A DNA stretch of 64,000 nt from an uncultured Chitinophagaceae bacterium (GCA_936908745.1 CAKZFX010000014.1:186001-250000); one strand, 5' to 3'. Positions 6,983 to 16,796 are shown, counted from the first letter of the stretch. The notes: a model not told the origin generated them from the sequence alone. Made by a program: numbers and translations.

Positions 6983-8254
6983 TTAGCCACCTACAGCTTC
7001 ACCTTTCAACTTATCCTGGAATTCTTTTATTTTTTCCTTGTTCTTTTTGCTTTCCCAGTAGTTCAGCATCATCTGCGTAACGATCTTCAACTGCACTTTC
7101 TCTGAAGATTTCAGATCCGTTTTTGTTGAATAGTACGTATAGAGCTTATCAATATAAGGAAACGCATCATCGAATTTTTTACCGATCTGTGTATTGATGT
7201 CGTTTTTCTTTTTCACATCTTCAGGCTTTGTGCCTTTGATCGCATCGTAGCTGTCGCCCAGTTCGTTTACGATGGCTAAATGATGACGGGCCATCAGCAT
7301 ATTTGCTTCTGTTCCTTCTGGTTTTAACTCCAGCGCTTTTTTCAGCACTTCTTCCAGTTTTTTCTGAGTGTTGGCCCTGTCGTCGGGCAGTTTGCCGCCT
7401 TCGGCTACATAACTATAGTTGTATAACTCCACCGCATAGTTGTAAAGGATGCTGTAATTAGCACAACCTGTCGTTACTTTTTCTTCAAATTTGGCAAACA
7501 ACTTTGGTTTGTCGTTTTCAACCGCTGCCAAACCTACTTCACACCAGAATGTATCATCGGGATATACCTGTTTAGCGATCGCCAGGTATTTATCGGTATT
7601 GGCTTTGTCGCCTTTTTTGTCATAATAGTCAACTACATAACGGTAGATCTCATCATAGCTTTCGCCTTTGATCTTCTGATCAACAATGCGCTGGTAGTAA
7701 GCAATCGCCACATCTTCTTTTTTTGCATTGATGGCAGACGCTGCAATGTTCAGGTATAATTGTGTATCAAACGCGGCAAATGCGAAGTTGCCATACGTGA
7801 ATTGTTTTTTCACAATGTATTCCTGTACAGGCTCAGCGTTACGGAAGTTTTCCAGCGCCTCGTCAAATTTTTTGCTGTTGAACGCATTGGTCGCTTTTTC
7901 CTGGTAGCCAAATGCGATATCAAACAACGGTGAATGCTGGTTCATCGTTCCTTCAATGCCTTTAGGATCCACTTCCAGGTATTTTTTATACGCATTGAAT
8001 GCTTCCACTCTTGCATCGCCGTTGTAAAGCGTTGCTGCATTGGCATCACGGGCAATCCCGTTATAGATCTGCGCTTTCAGGAACCAGCCTTCTCCTTTTT
8101 TCGCATTTTTTTCGTTGGTTAAGTATTTGTCAATGCCTTCTTTGGCTTTGTCCCATTGATTTTTGCCCGCTGCTGTGCGGATATCATCAATATTCTGGGC
8201 CATCGCTGTGAATGAAGCGGCCAAAAGAAAGAACGAAAGAATGGATTTGATCAT
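6983..8254 (-). CDS. Secreted tetratricopeptide-repeat protein downstream of gyrA
   Basis: A 423-residue protein starting at the ATG at 8254, where a clear signal peptide begins (MIKSILSFFLLAASFTAMAQ, cleavage after AMA). A longer frame reading back into gyrA encodes only basic antisense-like sequence and was rejected. The body is made of TPR-like helices with motifs such as GEGWFLKAQIYNG and NFRNAEP, and several A..Y...V pairs. It is probably a periplasmic scaffold; no partner or enzyme activity is visible. It lies 31 bases downstream of gyrA, probably co-transcribed, and ends at the hairpin 6931-6953. The role is unknown. Confidence 0.8.
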   Translation of the reverse strand: MIKSILSFFLLAASFTAMAQNIDDIRTAAGKNQWDKAKEGIDKYLTNEKNAKKGEGWFLKAQIYNGIARDANAATLYNGDARVEAFNAYKKYLEVDPKGIEGTMNQHSPLFDIAFGYQEKATNAFNSKKFDEALENFRNAEPVQEYIVKKQFTYGNFAFAAFDTQLYLNIAASAINAKKEDVAIAYYQRIVDQKIKGESYDEIYRYVVDYYDKKGDKANTDKYLAIAKQVYPDDTFWCEVGLAAVENDKPKLFAKFEEKVTTGCANYSILYNYAVELYNYSYVAEGGKLPDDRANTQKKLEEVLKKALELKPEGTEANMLMARHHLAIVNELGDSYDAIKGTKPEDVKKKNDINTQIGKKFDDAFPYIDKLYTYYSTKTDLKSSEKVQLKIVTQMMLNYWESKKNKEKIKEFQDKLKGEAVGG

Positions 8255-8285
8255 AGTTGTTTGTTTTATCAGACAATCATTTTTT

Positions 8286-10904
8286 TTATGGTTGTTGTTC
8301 GTCTTCCTGAGATGTTTCAGGAGGATTATTGGTTGCGTCATCGCTGCCGGTAGCCGGAGTTTCGCCGCCATTTTCGCTGTTTTCAGTGTTTTCAGCCCCT
8401 TCAACGATGTCTTTTTCATCTTCATCCTCATCAATACGGGTGATCGCCGCGATCTCATCGCCTTCATCCAGGCGGATCAGTTTTACACCCTGCGTCGCCC
8501 TTCCCTGTTCGCTGACGCCCGTCACCGGCATCCGGATCGTAACACCACTTTTACAGGTGATCATCAGGTCTTGTTTTTCGGTCACACCCAGTATACCTAC
8601 AAGCGGGCCGGTTTTATCCGTTACGTTGATGGTTTTAACACCTTTACCGCCACGGTTGGTAAAACGATATTCATCCACCGCTGTTCTTTTTCCAAATCCT
8701 TTTTCACTTACCACCAACACTGTTTTGGATGCATCGGTCACAGGGTTTACACAGATCATACCCACCACTTCGTCAGTCGCATCATCCACTTCAATACCTC
8801 CCACACCGATAGCGCCACGGCCTGTTGCCCTTACTTTTGATTCAGAGAAACGGATGGCACGACCACTCTTCACCGCCATCATAATTTCAGACTGGCCATC
8901 GGTCATTTTTGCTTCCAGCAATTCATCGCCTTCATTAATGGTGATCGCATTCACACCCGTTTGACGCGGGCGGCTGAAATCCTGCAATTCTGTTTTCTTG
9001 ATGATACCCCGCTTGGTGCAGAGTACAATATTATGTGCTTTTACAAATTCTTCGTCTTTGAGGTCTTTTACATCAATGATGGCTTTCACTTTATCATCCG
9101 GCGGTAATTGTATCAGGTTCTGGATCGCACGTCCTTTACCTGTTTTTTCGCCTTCCGGAATTTCCCAGACATTGAGCCAATAACATCTTCCTTTTTCGGT
9201 AAAGATGAGCATGGTATGGTGTGTGGATGCCACGAAGAGATGCTCGATATAATCCTCATCTCTTGTTTTGCCACCCATTACGCCACGGCCACCACGACGC
9301 TGTGCACGGTATTCATCAGCCGGTGTACGTTTGATATAACCTAAGTGTGAAATCGTGATCACCACATCCTCTTCTTTGATGAGGTCTTTGATCCTCACTT
9401 CATCATCGAGGTACGTGATCTCTGTTTTACGTGTATCACCAAATTTATCCTTGATCTCCTGCAATTCGGTTTTGATCACATCGAATCGCATTCCTTCATT
9501 GCTTAATAATTCATTCAGGTGGGCGATCAGTTTCATCAGCTCATCATATTCTTCTTTGATCTTTTCCCTTTCCATACCGGTCAGGCGCTGCAAACGCAGT
9601 TCAAGAATGGCTTTGGCCTGTATTTCATCCAATCCCCAGCCGGCATTGACTAAATTGTCTTTGGCTACTTCCGGTGTTGGTGAGTTGCGGATCAGGCTGA
9701 TTACTTCGTCCAAATGGTCTAAGGCAATCAGGTAACCTTGCAGGATATGCGCACGTTTCTGTGCTTCTTTTAATTCAAATTGTGTGCGGCGCACCACCAC
9801 TTCATGCCTGAATTCGATGAACTCGCTAATGAGGTCTTTCAGGTTCAGCGTTCTTGGTCTTCCTTTTACAATAGCAACATTGTTGATACCGTAAGAAGTT
9901 TGCAGATCGGTGAGTTTGTATAACTGGTTTACGATCACGTTGGCGATCGCATCCCTTTTCAGGTCCACCACTACCCTTGTACCTTCTTTATTGTTGGATT
10001 CGTTGTTGACGTGTGCAATGCCGTCAATCACTTTTTCATTCACCAGTTCGCCGATACGGTTGGTCAGCGCATCCCTGTTTACCTGGTAAGGCACTTCGGT
10101 GATGATGATCTGCTCACGGCCACTGGCTTTTGTTTCAATGCTCAGTTTACCTCTTACCACCACACGGCCACGACCCGTATGCATAGCTGCCTTCACTCCT
10201 TCCATACCGTAGATGATACCGCCGGTCGGGAAGTCCGGCGCTTTTACATGCGCCATCAGTTCGTCTATCGTGATCTCTTTATTATCGATATAAGCTACGC
10301 AACCATCAATTACTTCCGCCAGGTTGTGTGGCATCATGTTCGTGGCCATACCCACGGCGATACCGCTGGAGCCATTGATCAGCAGTTGCGGAACCCTTGT
10401 AGGTAAAACGCTGGGTTCTTTTTCAGAATCATCAAAGTTCAGTTGAAAGTCAACGGTATCTTTTTCGATATCATCCAGCATGTGCTCAGCGAGACGCTCC
10501 AGTCTTGCTTCTGTATAACGCATGGCCGCCGGGCCATCACCATCCTGGTTACCAAAGTTACCCTGGCCGTCGATCATCGTGTAGCGCATGCTCCACTCCT
10601 GTGCCATACGCACCATGGCGTCGTACACAGAAGAGTCACCGTGCGGGTGATATTTACCCAACACCTCACCCACGATACGGGCGGATTTTTTATATGGTTT
10701 GTTAAAATGGATGCCCAGCTCGTTCATTGCGAATAGTACGCGGCGGTGAACGGGTTTCAATCCATCCCTTACATCCGGTAAAGCACGGCCCACGATTACC
10801 GACATTGAATAGTCGATATAGGCCGTTTTCATTTGTTCTTCGATATTGACAGGTATGATCCGGTTACTGTCACTCGTTTCCAATGGCTCAAAATTTTCTT
10901 CCAT
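8286..10904 (-). CDS. gyrA: DNA gyrase subunit A
   Basis: An 872-residue type IIA topoisomerase subunit that cleaves and rejoins DNA during ATP-driven negative supercoiling with GyrB (not in the window). The catalytic tyrosine is Tyr130 in AAMRYTEARL. The GyrA-box QRRGGRG at 535-541, which wraps DNA, distinguishes it from ParC. The quinolone-determining region reads HPHGDSSVYD, with Ser91 and Asp95 at the positions of E. coli Ser83 and Asp87, so the usual resistance changes are absent. The C-terminal domain is a six-bladed pinwheel-type repeat region, followed by a long acidic tail (DEDEDEKD and Glu/Asn-rich sequence, about residues 828-872). Length is normal for the phylum. Confidence 0.98.
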   Translation of the reverse strand: MEENFEPLETSDSNRIIPVNIEEQMKTAYIDYSMSVIVGRALPDVRDGLKPVHRRVLFAMNELGIHFNKPYKKSARIVGEVLGKYHPHGDSSVYDAMVRMAQEWSMRYTMIDGQGNFGNQDGDGPAAMRYTEARLERLAEHMLDDIEKDTVDFQLNFDDSEKEPSVLPTRVPQLLINGSSGIAVGMATNMMPHNLAEVIDGCVAYIDNKEITIDELMAHVKAPDFPTGGIIYGMEGVKAAMHTGRGRVVVRGKLSIETKASGREQIIITEVPYQVNRDALTNRIGELVNEKVIDGIAHVNNESNNKEGTRVVVDLKRDAIANVIVNQLYKLTDLQTSYGINNVAIVKGRPRTLNLKDLISEFIEFRHEVVVRRTQFELKEAQKRAHILQGYLIALDHLDEVISLIRNSPTPEVAKDNLVNAGWGLDEIQAKAILELRLQRLTGMEREKIKEEYDELMKLIAHLNELLSNEGMRFDVIKTELQEIKDKFGDTRKTEITYLDDEVRIKDLIKEEDVVITISHLGYIKRTPADEYRAQRRGGRGVMGGKTRDEDYIEHLFVASTHHTMLIFTEKGRCYWLNVWEIPEGEKTGKGRAIQNLIQLPPDDKVKAIIDVKDLKDEEFVKAHNIVLCTKRGIIKKTELQDFSRPRQTGVNAITINEGDELLEAKMTDGQSEIMMAVKSGRAIRFSESKVRATGRGAIGVGGIEVDDATDEVVGMICVNPVTDASKTVLVVSEKGFGKRTAVDEYRFTNRGGKGVKTINVTDKTGPLVGILGVTEKQDLMITCKSGVTIRMPVTGVSEQGRATQGVKLIRLDEGDEIAAITRIDEDEDEKDIVEGAENTENSENGGETPATGSDDATNNPPETSQEDEQQP

Positions 10905-11143
10905 AGTCTCCTTTTCGTATTCTTTTGTGCGATTCGGTTTTGCCCGCTTTTACCTTAAAAATCAAGCTTTTTGAAGGCTTGCAAATCTAACTTTTCCAGA
11001 CCTGAAAACCTGATAAAAAAACGCTTTTTTAGGTCATTTTTATCCACGAATGTTAATTAAAATGACATTATGGAAATAGCTGGTTTATAACAACTTTTTT
11101 ACACTTGACGGCACCGTTTTTTCGTTTAAAAGGACGTTACCAA

Positions 11144-12592
11144 ATGGAGAAAGTCATGGCCGGTTATCTTTTACTGCGAAATAATAAAGAAAGTGGCCCC
11201 TATTCGCTGGAGCAATTGGTGGAAATGGGGCTGAAAGCATATGACCTGGTGTGGGTAAGCGGCAAAAGTGCTGCCTGGCGTTATCCCGGTGAAGTGGAAG
11301 AGTTGAAGCCGTATGCTCCGGCTGTGGAAGAACAACCCTACGACCGTTTTTTCAAAAAGCCTTCGGAACAGAAAGAAGTCCCGGTCAAAAAACAAGAACC
11401 TGCACCCGTTCAGCAAAAAGACAGCCATTATACTCCGGCCAAATCCGTGTTTGTAACCCTGCCGGGCGGGCAAAAGAAAGCCGTAGAACCCGTGCAGCAG
11501 CCGGTACAGCCAGCAAAAGATCCACAGCCCTCCTACGATGCGTATAAACAGTACCAGCCGGTCACAGAAGACCAAAAAACCGGCCAGGAGACACAAGAGG
11601 TCGCCCAAACGATCACGATCACAGAGAACCCCGTAGCGGCCGAAATAAAGTATTCGCAGCCGCTTGACGACATAAAAGAACGCTATGTAAAGACCTTATT
11701 GGACAGGAAACAGCGGATAGCCAGCAAAGCCATTGTTTTGAATTGGGCGAAAAAAGCAGCGGTTGTGCTGGCTATCGTAGCCGTTGGCGTGGTGATCGGT
11801 TTTGCGATGAAATCAGGAGATAATAAAAATGAAAAGCTGGCGGTAAACACCCAACCGGCAGCAGCCCCGGTGACGAATGAGCCTGTCCAGGAAGCGCCAA
11901 CAGCAGAAATCTTGCCTGCCGAAACAAATACACAACCCGAAGCACAGTTGTTGCAACAGGAGCAGCAAACAGTGGAAGCTCCGACGACAACAACTATCAA
12001 ACCGGTCGAAAATAAACGACTGCAAGAAAATCCTGAATTGAAAAAACTGGTGATTGAAAAGAAACCAGCAACGCCTCTTTTTGAATCACAGTCCACAGAA
12101 CCTGTGTTTGATTTTAAGAACGAAACCTCACCCGGTGTGGCATTGAACGAGCGTACCGGCGAACGCAGCAAGAAAGTAAGAGATTATACAACCGACCAGG
12201 AAACCTTTTTGCCCTTAACTCCTAAGACGACCGAAGAAAAAGCGGCAGAGAAGGAAAAACCTAAAGCCATTATGAAGAACAGCAGCCTGTCCAAACAGGT
12301 ATCTGTTTCCAGTAATGAATACACAAAAGTGGCATTCGGGGGTATTCGTAATTTGCAATTAACCGTTACCAATGATTCAAAACAAACCCTGGATAAAGTG
12401 ACGGTGGAAGTGGATTACCTGAAACCAAGTGAGCAACCATTGAAAACAGAAACGGTCAATTTCCGTTCAGTCGCTCCCGGTGCTACGATGACGATCCGTG
12501 TGCCGGATACCAACCGTGGTATAAAAGTAAATTACCGGATCACGAATATTGTTTCTTCGCAACCCGGTAAAGATGTAGCGGCAGAGTTATAA
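11144..12592 (+). CDS. GYF_2/DUF4339 domain membrane protein with Pro/Gln-rich linker
   Basis: A 482-residue protein. The ATG at 11144, preceded by AAGGA, is preferred to a TTG start 39 bases earlier. An N-terminal GYF_2 (DUF4339) domain covers about residues 6-60 (YLLLRNNKESGPYSLEQL and WVSGKSAAWRYPGEV), the type that binds proline-rich or membrane partners. A Pro/Gln/Lys-rich linker follows, then one transmembrane helix at about 200-220 (AAVVLAIVAVGVVIGFAM), another low-complexity linker, and a C-terminal beta-sandwich resembling FxLYD-type domains (LQLTVTNDSKQTLDKVTVEV). This suggests a cytoplasmic GYF domain with a periplasmic sandwich. It is divergent from gyrA, and its function is unknown. 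Confidence 0.75.
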   Translation: MEKVMAGYLLLRNNKESGPYSLEQLVEMGLKAYDLVWVSGKSAAWRYPGEVEELKPYAPAVEEQPYDRFFKKPSEQKEVPVKKQEPAPVQQKDSHYTPAKSVFVTLPGGQKKAVEPVQQPVQPAKDPQPSYDAYKQYQPVTEDQKTGQETQEVAQTITITENPVAAEIKYSQPLDDIKERYVKTLLDRKQRIASKAIVLNWAKKAAVVLAIVAVGVVIGFAMKSGDNKNEKLAVNTQPAAAPVTNEPVQEAPTAEILPAETNTQPEAQLLQQEQQTVEAPTTTTIKPVENKRLQENPELKKLVIEKKPATPLFESQSTEPVFDFKNETSPGVALNERTGERSKKVRDYTTDQETFLPLTPKTTEEKAAEKEKPKAIMKNSSLSKQVSVSSNEYTKVAFGGIRNLQLTVTNDSKQTLDKVTVEVDYLKPSEQPLKTETVNFRSVAPGATMTIRVPDTNRGIKVNYRITNIVSSQPGKDVAAEL

Positions 12593-12597
12593 GTTTT

Positions 12598-12794
12598 TTT
12601 CCCACAAAGGCACTAAGTAACACAAAGAATTTCCGGCTGACCTGGCTGTTGGCAGACAGGGAAATACATAAGGTTTAATTGTGCCTATCTCTGCGAAAAC
12701 TCTTTTTCTCCTTGTCTCTGCGGTAAAATTTGTTTCCCACTAAGGCATTAAGTTCAACAAAGCTCTTGGTGATTCTTTGTGACTTTGTGGGAAA
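12598..12794. repeat. CACAAAG-type intergenic element with inverted ends
   Basis: The element opens with TTTCCCACAAAGGCAC and closes with GACTTTGTGGGAAA, an imperfect inverted repeat about 200 bases apart. CTCTGCG-type tracts and a GGCAGACAGGG half-palindrome lie inside. It fills the gap between two convergent genes. The same words recur in at least six other intergenic regions of the window. No reading frame is present. Confidence 0.7.
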
Positions 12795-12796
12795 TT

Positions 12797-13369
12797 TTAT
12801 CTTGTCAACGGAATATACAAACTCACCTGTATCACGCCGTTTTTAAAGTCAGGATTATCGCCATTGGATGGTTCATAATCCCCGATTTTGGAAATACCGG
12901 CCGTGTATCTTGCACCAATACCCAATCCCTTTCTTCCCCGGAAGCCTAAACCACCGGCAATGGAAAGATCAAGGTCTTTGGCAAAGTTTTCCAATGTCTG
13001 GTCGCCGATATCTTCACTTACTTTGAAACCCACCTGCGGACCTGCTTCGAGGTAGAAACCGCTGGCGGTAAGGTATTGCAACATCACCGGCACATTCACG
13101 TACGTTACTTTCCAGTTATAGCTTCCTGATACGCTGTCAATCTTAGCGCCTTGCGTGGAGATAAACGCTTCGGGTTGCAAACCAAAGTTCATAAACTTAA
13201 AACGCATGTAAAGACCGCCATGAAATCCGACCAGGGCTTTTTTCTTTACGGCATCAAAGTCGCCACCTGTGAAGTTGCTGATATTGGCACCTGCTTTCAA
13301 ACCAAATTGAAATTGTGCATGGCTATTGATCGAAACAGCGATCAATACGATAGTTAGTATCCTTTTCAT
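12797..13369 (-). CDS. PorT-family outer-membrane beta-barrel protein
   Basis: A 190-residue protein with an N-terminal signal peptide (MKRILTIVLIAVSINSHAQ) and alternating amphipathic strands ending in ISLYIPL-like sequence. FGLKAGANISNFTGGDFDA and GFHGGLYMRFKFMNFGLQPE are typical of the outer-membrane beta-barrel family grouped with PorT. It probably forms an eight-stranded barrel in the outer membrane. Its specific role is unknown: PorT itself belongs to the type IX secretion machinery, but most paralogues, including short ones like this, have no known function. It stands alone, with no operon partner. Confidence 0.85.
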   Translation of the reverse strand: MKRILTIVLIAVSINSHAQFQFGLKAGANISNFTGGDFDAVKKKALVGFHGGLYMRFKFMNFGLQPEAFISTQGAKIDSVSGSYNWKVTYVNVPVMLQYLTASGFYLEAGPQVGFKVSEDIGDQTLENFAKDLDLSIAGGLGFRGRKGLGIGARYTAGISKIGDYEPSNGDNPDFKNGVIQVSLYIPLTR

Positions 13370-13485
13370 GTGTAAATACTATTTTTAGGTTTAATGGGCG
13401 CATTTTATATGCCAAATACTTGCTAAATGGCATTTGTTCACGAAATTAATTAATAATTCAGCGTACGGGCTATTAAAAACAACAG

Positions 13486-14991
13486 ATGAAAACAGTTTTA
13501 TTATTCGGGGCAGGCAAATCGGCAACGGTGTTGATTGATTATTTAATTGAGAATGCTATTAAAGAAAATTGGCATATCACCGTGGTGGATGCCGACCTGA
13601 AACTGGCGCAAAGCAAGATCGGTGGTTCGCAACGGGCCACGGCGGTTTCTTTTGATATATTAAATGCCGCAGAGCGCAGCGATTATATTTCGCAGGCCGA
13701 TGTGGTGATCTCTCTCCTCCCTCCTTTTTTGCATATTGAAGTGGCCAGGGATTGTGTAAAACTGGGTAAACACTTACTGACCGCTTCGTATGCGGATGAT
13801 GCTATGAAACAATTGCAGGAAGAAGTGGAACGTAAAAAAATATTGTTCTTATGTGAAATGGGATTAGACCCGGGTATTGATCATATGAGTGCGATGAAGA
13901 TCATTGACGAAATACATGGGCAGAAAGGAACGATCACTACTTTTAAATCGCATTGCGGTGGATTGGTCGCTCCCGAAAGTGATGATAATCCCTGGCATTA
14001 TAAAATAAGCTGGAATCCACGCAATATTATAATGGCCGGTAAGGCCGGTGCGCATTATATGCAGGATGGTGAAGAGATAAAACTGGCGCATGAGGAATTG
14101 TTTACCGGCGACCGGTTAGTAAATGTTCCTGACCTCGGTGTATTGGGCTGGTACCCCAACCGTGATTCGTTAAGTTATACCGACCTGTATGGTATCAAAG
14201 AAGCCCGCACATTTATCCGAACCACGCTCCGCCATCCTGATTTTATGTATGGCTGGAAAAATATCATTGATTTAAAACTGACGGATGAAACCGAACAATA
14301 TGAGTCGGATGGAAAAAGTTTGTACGAATTGTTTAAAGAACATATGGACAAACATGGTTTTGGCGAATGGCTGAACCAGCAACTGGCCGAACGTTTTTCT
14401 GAAACAAAAGGTATGCTGGAAAACCTGATGCAATTGATGGAAGCTGAAAACGAAGCCGAAAAAGAAGGTGAAACATTGCCTGAAACCTTTATGGCCGCCG
14501 ATGAAAAAGGCGATATTCAGGAAATCGGTATTGATGACGTGAAGAATAAAGCAGCTGCTTTTTTAGCGCATAAAATGCACGAGGCTAACCTGACCTTAAA
14601 ACAGCTTTTCTTTTTAGGGCTGGATGATAAAGACACGATGGTGAACAAAGGTTTTTGCAGCCCGGCCGATCTTTTGCAGTTTGCCGCGGAGAAAAAATTA
14701 AGTCTTCGCCCTTATGATAAAGACATGATCGTGATGCTGCACGAGATCGGTTATTTATTGAATGATAAGCCACATTCTATCAGCAGTTCATTGGTGGTGA
14801 AAGGTGAAAACAGTCTTCGTACGGCGATGGCAACAACGGTTGGTTTACCCTTGGGTATTGCGGCTAAATTAATATTACAGGGAAAGATCAAACTGACGGG
14901 TTTGCATATTCCTACACGCAAAGAAATTTATGAGCCGGTATTAAAAGAACTGGCTACAAGAGGCGTTGTGTTCAGCGACACAGCATCATAA
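13486..14991 (+). CDS. Saccharopine dehydrogenase family protein
   Basis: A 501-residue NAD(P)-dependent oxidoreductase with an N-terminal Rossmann motif (LLFGAGKSATVLIDYL). FLCEMGLDPGIDHMSAMKII and FKSHCGGLVAPESDDNPWHY are strong family matches to the lysine-catabolic or lysine-forming saccharopine dehydrogenases. The enzyme interconverts saccharopine with glutamate and aminoadipate semialdehyde, or lysine in the other branch. An acidic insertion at about 325-350 (EAENEAEKEGETLPETF) makes it longer than usual members (about 450 residues). No lysine-ketoglutarate reductase gene is adjacent. Its stop overlaps the convergent sirtuin stop by 6 bases. Confidence 0.9.
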   Translation: MKTVLLFGAGKSATVLIDYLIENAIKENWHITVVDADLKLAQSKIGGSQRATAVSFDILNAAERSDYISQADVVISLLPPFLHIEVARDCVKLGKHLLTASYADDAMKQLQEEVERKKILFLCEMGLDPGIDHMSAMKIIDEIHGQKGTITTFKSHCGGLVAPESDDNPWHYKISWNPRNIIMAGKAGAHYMQDGEEIKLAHEELFTGDRLVNVPDLGVLGWYPNRDSLSYTDLYGIKEARTFIRTTLRHPDFMYGWKNIIDLKLTDETEQYESDGKSLYELFKEHMDKHGFGEWLNQQLAERFSETKGMLENLMQLMEAENEAEKEGETLPETFMAADEKGDIQEIGIDDVKNKAAAFLAHKMHEANLTLKQLFFLGLDDKDTMVNKGFCSPADLLQFAAEKKLSLRPYDKDMIVMLHEIGYLLNDKPHSISSSLVVKGENSLRTAMATTVGLPLGIAAKLILQGKIKLTGLHIPTRKEIYEPVLKELATRGVVFSDTAS

Positions 14992-15675
14992 ACGTAAAAG
15001 CATTTCTTTAAGTAGGGCGATCCCTTCCGTAGCCGGTTTTTCAATTTCAATTAAACCGGGAATACCACTGGTGTACGGTATTTTTTTGTCAACGATGTAT
15101 TTGGGAATATGTGCGGGCGCATAGTTGACTAATCCGGCGGCGGGGTAAACGACCAGTGAAGTTCCCATGACTACAAAAATATCAGCGTAACGCACAATCT
15201 GAACAGCTTCTTCAATTTTGGGCACAGGTTCTTCAAACCATACAATGGCTGGGCGCAGTTGTGCGCCATCTTCGGCGGTGTCTCCTATTTTGATATCGCC
15301 TTTTATATCGTAGATAATGTCATGATCATATTCACTATGCATTTTAAATATTTCGCCATGCAGGTGCAACACATTTGTTGAGCCGCCGCGTTCGTGCAGG
15401 TCGTCTATGTTTTGCGTGATGATCGTTACGTTAAACTCATTTTCCAGCGATGCCAGGCCGGTATGCGCAGCATTGGGGTTTGCATCCAGTACATTTTTTC
15501 TGCGGAAGTTGTAAAACTCAAGCACCAGTTGAGGATTACGCTTCCATGCTCTGGGTGTGGCTACGTCTTCGATATTATAACCTTCCCAAAGGCCATCGCC
15601 ATCACGAAAGGTTTTCAAACCACTTTCGGCGCTGATGCCGGCGCCTGTGAGTACAACGAGTTTCTTTTTGGGCAT
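14986..15675 (-). CDS. cobB: SIR2-family NAD-dependent protein deacylase
   Basis: A 229-residue sirtuin starting at the ATG at 15675; the upstream frame extension has no homology and lies in repeat DNA. It has the NAD-binding GAGISAESGL (11-20), TQNIDDLHERGG (88-99) and catalytic His106 in LHLHGE. Tyr55 and Arg58 (YNFR) form the YxxR signature of class III sirtuins that remove succinyl and malonyl groups. The four zinc-binding cysteines of typical sirtuins are missing between HGE and the C-terminal Rossmann half. From memory this loss is also seen in Bacteroidota relatives, which could not be checked here. Confidence 0.92.
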   Translation of the reverse strand: MPKKKLVVLTGAGISAESGLKTFRDGDGLWEGYNIEDVATPRAWKRNPQLVLEFYNFRRKNVLDANPNAAHTGLASLENEFNVTIITQNIDDLHERGGSTNVLHLHGEIFKMHSEYDHDIIYDIKGDIKIGDTAEDGAQLRPAIVWFEEPVPKIEEAVQIVRYADIFVVMGTSLVVYPAAGLVNYAPAHIPKYIVDKKIPYTSGIPGLIEIEKPATEGIALLKEMLLRL

Positions 15676-15689
15676 GGTCAAAATTATTC

Positions 15690-15838
15690 TTTTTTCACCG
15701 CAGAGGGACAAGAGATAAAGAGTTTCGCGGAGTTTAACCACAAAGTTTGCAAAGGATTTCACAGAGAACACAGGTATTCTTTTACATATCCCTTTGTGTT
15801 CTCTGTGGGCTGTTTACTTTGTGCACTTTGTGGTTACG
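15690..15838. repeat. CACAAAG/CACAGAG intergenic inverted-repeat element
   Basis: AACCACAAAGT near 15738 and ACTTTGTGGTT near 15825 are inverted. Between them, CACAGAGAACACA pairs with TGTGTTCTCTGTG. This gives a long imperfect hairpin upstream of the sirtuin start and past the end of the DUF4349 gene. It belongs to the dispersed family described at 12598-12794. Confidence 0.65.
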
Positions 15839-15842
15839 TCTT

Positions 15843-16796
15843 TTATTGGCTTACTTCTTTTTTCTGTTTATTCTTTTTGACCAGTAATAATATAATAACG
15901 CCTAAAAGAAACAAAGGCCAGATAGAAACCAAACCGACAAACAGTTCAACGATCCATGAACCGCCGGTTTTGAAAGCAGCGCCGAGTTTGGTGCCAAAAC
16001 TTTTCTTCTCCACCCCATCTTCCGAAACAGTGGCATTCAGAATTTGATAGTAGGTTAAATTGATCGTACTGTAAGCCGCCGCATGTCCCATGTATTGAAT
16101 ACGTCCTGCCGCAGACTCAATATCTTCCTGTATGGAGTTGATATTGGTTTGTACATTGAGAATCTCTTCCATGTTCTTAGCTTCTTTTAACAAGTCCACA
16201 TAGCGTTGTCGTACCTGTTGTTTGGCCGCCATTCTTGAACGGGTATCAAAGTATTCAGTCGTTACATCCTGCGAAGTGACTTTCTTTTCTTTTAATACAG
16301 CCGTGCTTTCGCTGATCTTTGTAACGGCTTCATCAAATTGCGCCACCGGTACTTTAATGCTGATCACGTTTTCAATTTTATATTCGGATTGGGTTTGTTC
16401 TTCACCCGCAATATAGCCGCCAAGGTTCCTGATCTTTTCCCGCAGGTCTTTGGTAAAAGCGTTAAAGTCTTTTACTTCGGCGTTCAGCACCGCATTTTTA
16501 ATAATCTTTTTATCCCAATCGGGTTGCGCAGCAGGTTCGTTTGTTGTTGTGGTGACGGGTTGTTTCTTTTGTTTGGGATCGGTTGGTTGCTGCTGTTTTT
16601 GTTTATCTTCTTCGGGTTGAAATCCTTCAGTGAAGGTCATCGAATCGGCTACTGCTGCTTTATAGTTTTCTGTTTCCGTCTCCACCGAACGGTTCAGCGA
16701 ACTAATATCTTCTTTATTTTCTGCTTTGTAGCCGCCGTTGCAGGCGACAATTAACATCGTACTAAGAATAAGTAACAATGAAATGATCTTTCTCAT
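15843..16796 (-). CDS. DUF4349 membrane-anchored lipoprotein
   Basis: A 317-residue protein with a lipoprotein signal (MRKIISLLLILSTMLIVAC, Cys19 acylation site). A low-complexity Lys/Gln/Thr-rich linker covers about 70-95. The central DUF4349 domain (about 95-270) includes a long coiled-coil stretch (VRQRYVDLLKEAKNMEEI). A C-terminal transmembrane helix at about 285-307 is followed by basic KKNKQKK. It is therefore tethered at both ends, probably in the inner membrane with its domain in the periplasm. DUF4349 has no established function. The gene stands alone; a bidirectional hairpin (16839-16873) precedes it. Confidence 0.85.
   Translation of the reverse strand: MRKIISLLLILSTMLIVACNGGYKAENKEDISSLNRSVETETENYKAAVADSMTFTEGFQPEEDKQKQQQPTDPKQKKQPVTTTTNEPAAQPDWDKKIIKNAVLNAEVKDFNAFTKDLREKIRNLGGYIAGEEQTQSEYKIENVISIKVPVAQFDEAVTKISESTAVLKEKKVTSQDVTTEYFDTRSRMAAKQQVRQRYVDLLKEAKNMEEILNVQTNINSIQEDIESAAGRIQYMGHAAAYSTINLTYYQILNATVSEDGVEKKSFGTKLGAAFKTGGSWIVELFVGLVSIWPLFLLGVIILLLVKKNKQKKEVSQ

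Noticed and set aside
8163..8840. Rightward open frame of 225 codons over the gyrA end
   Set aside because: Antisense shadow of gyrA and the TPR gene; composition follows gyrA codons.
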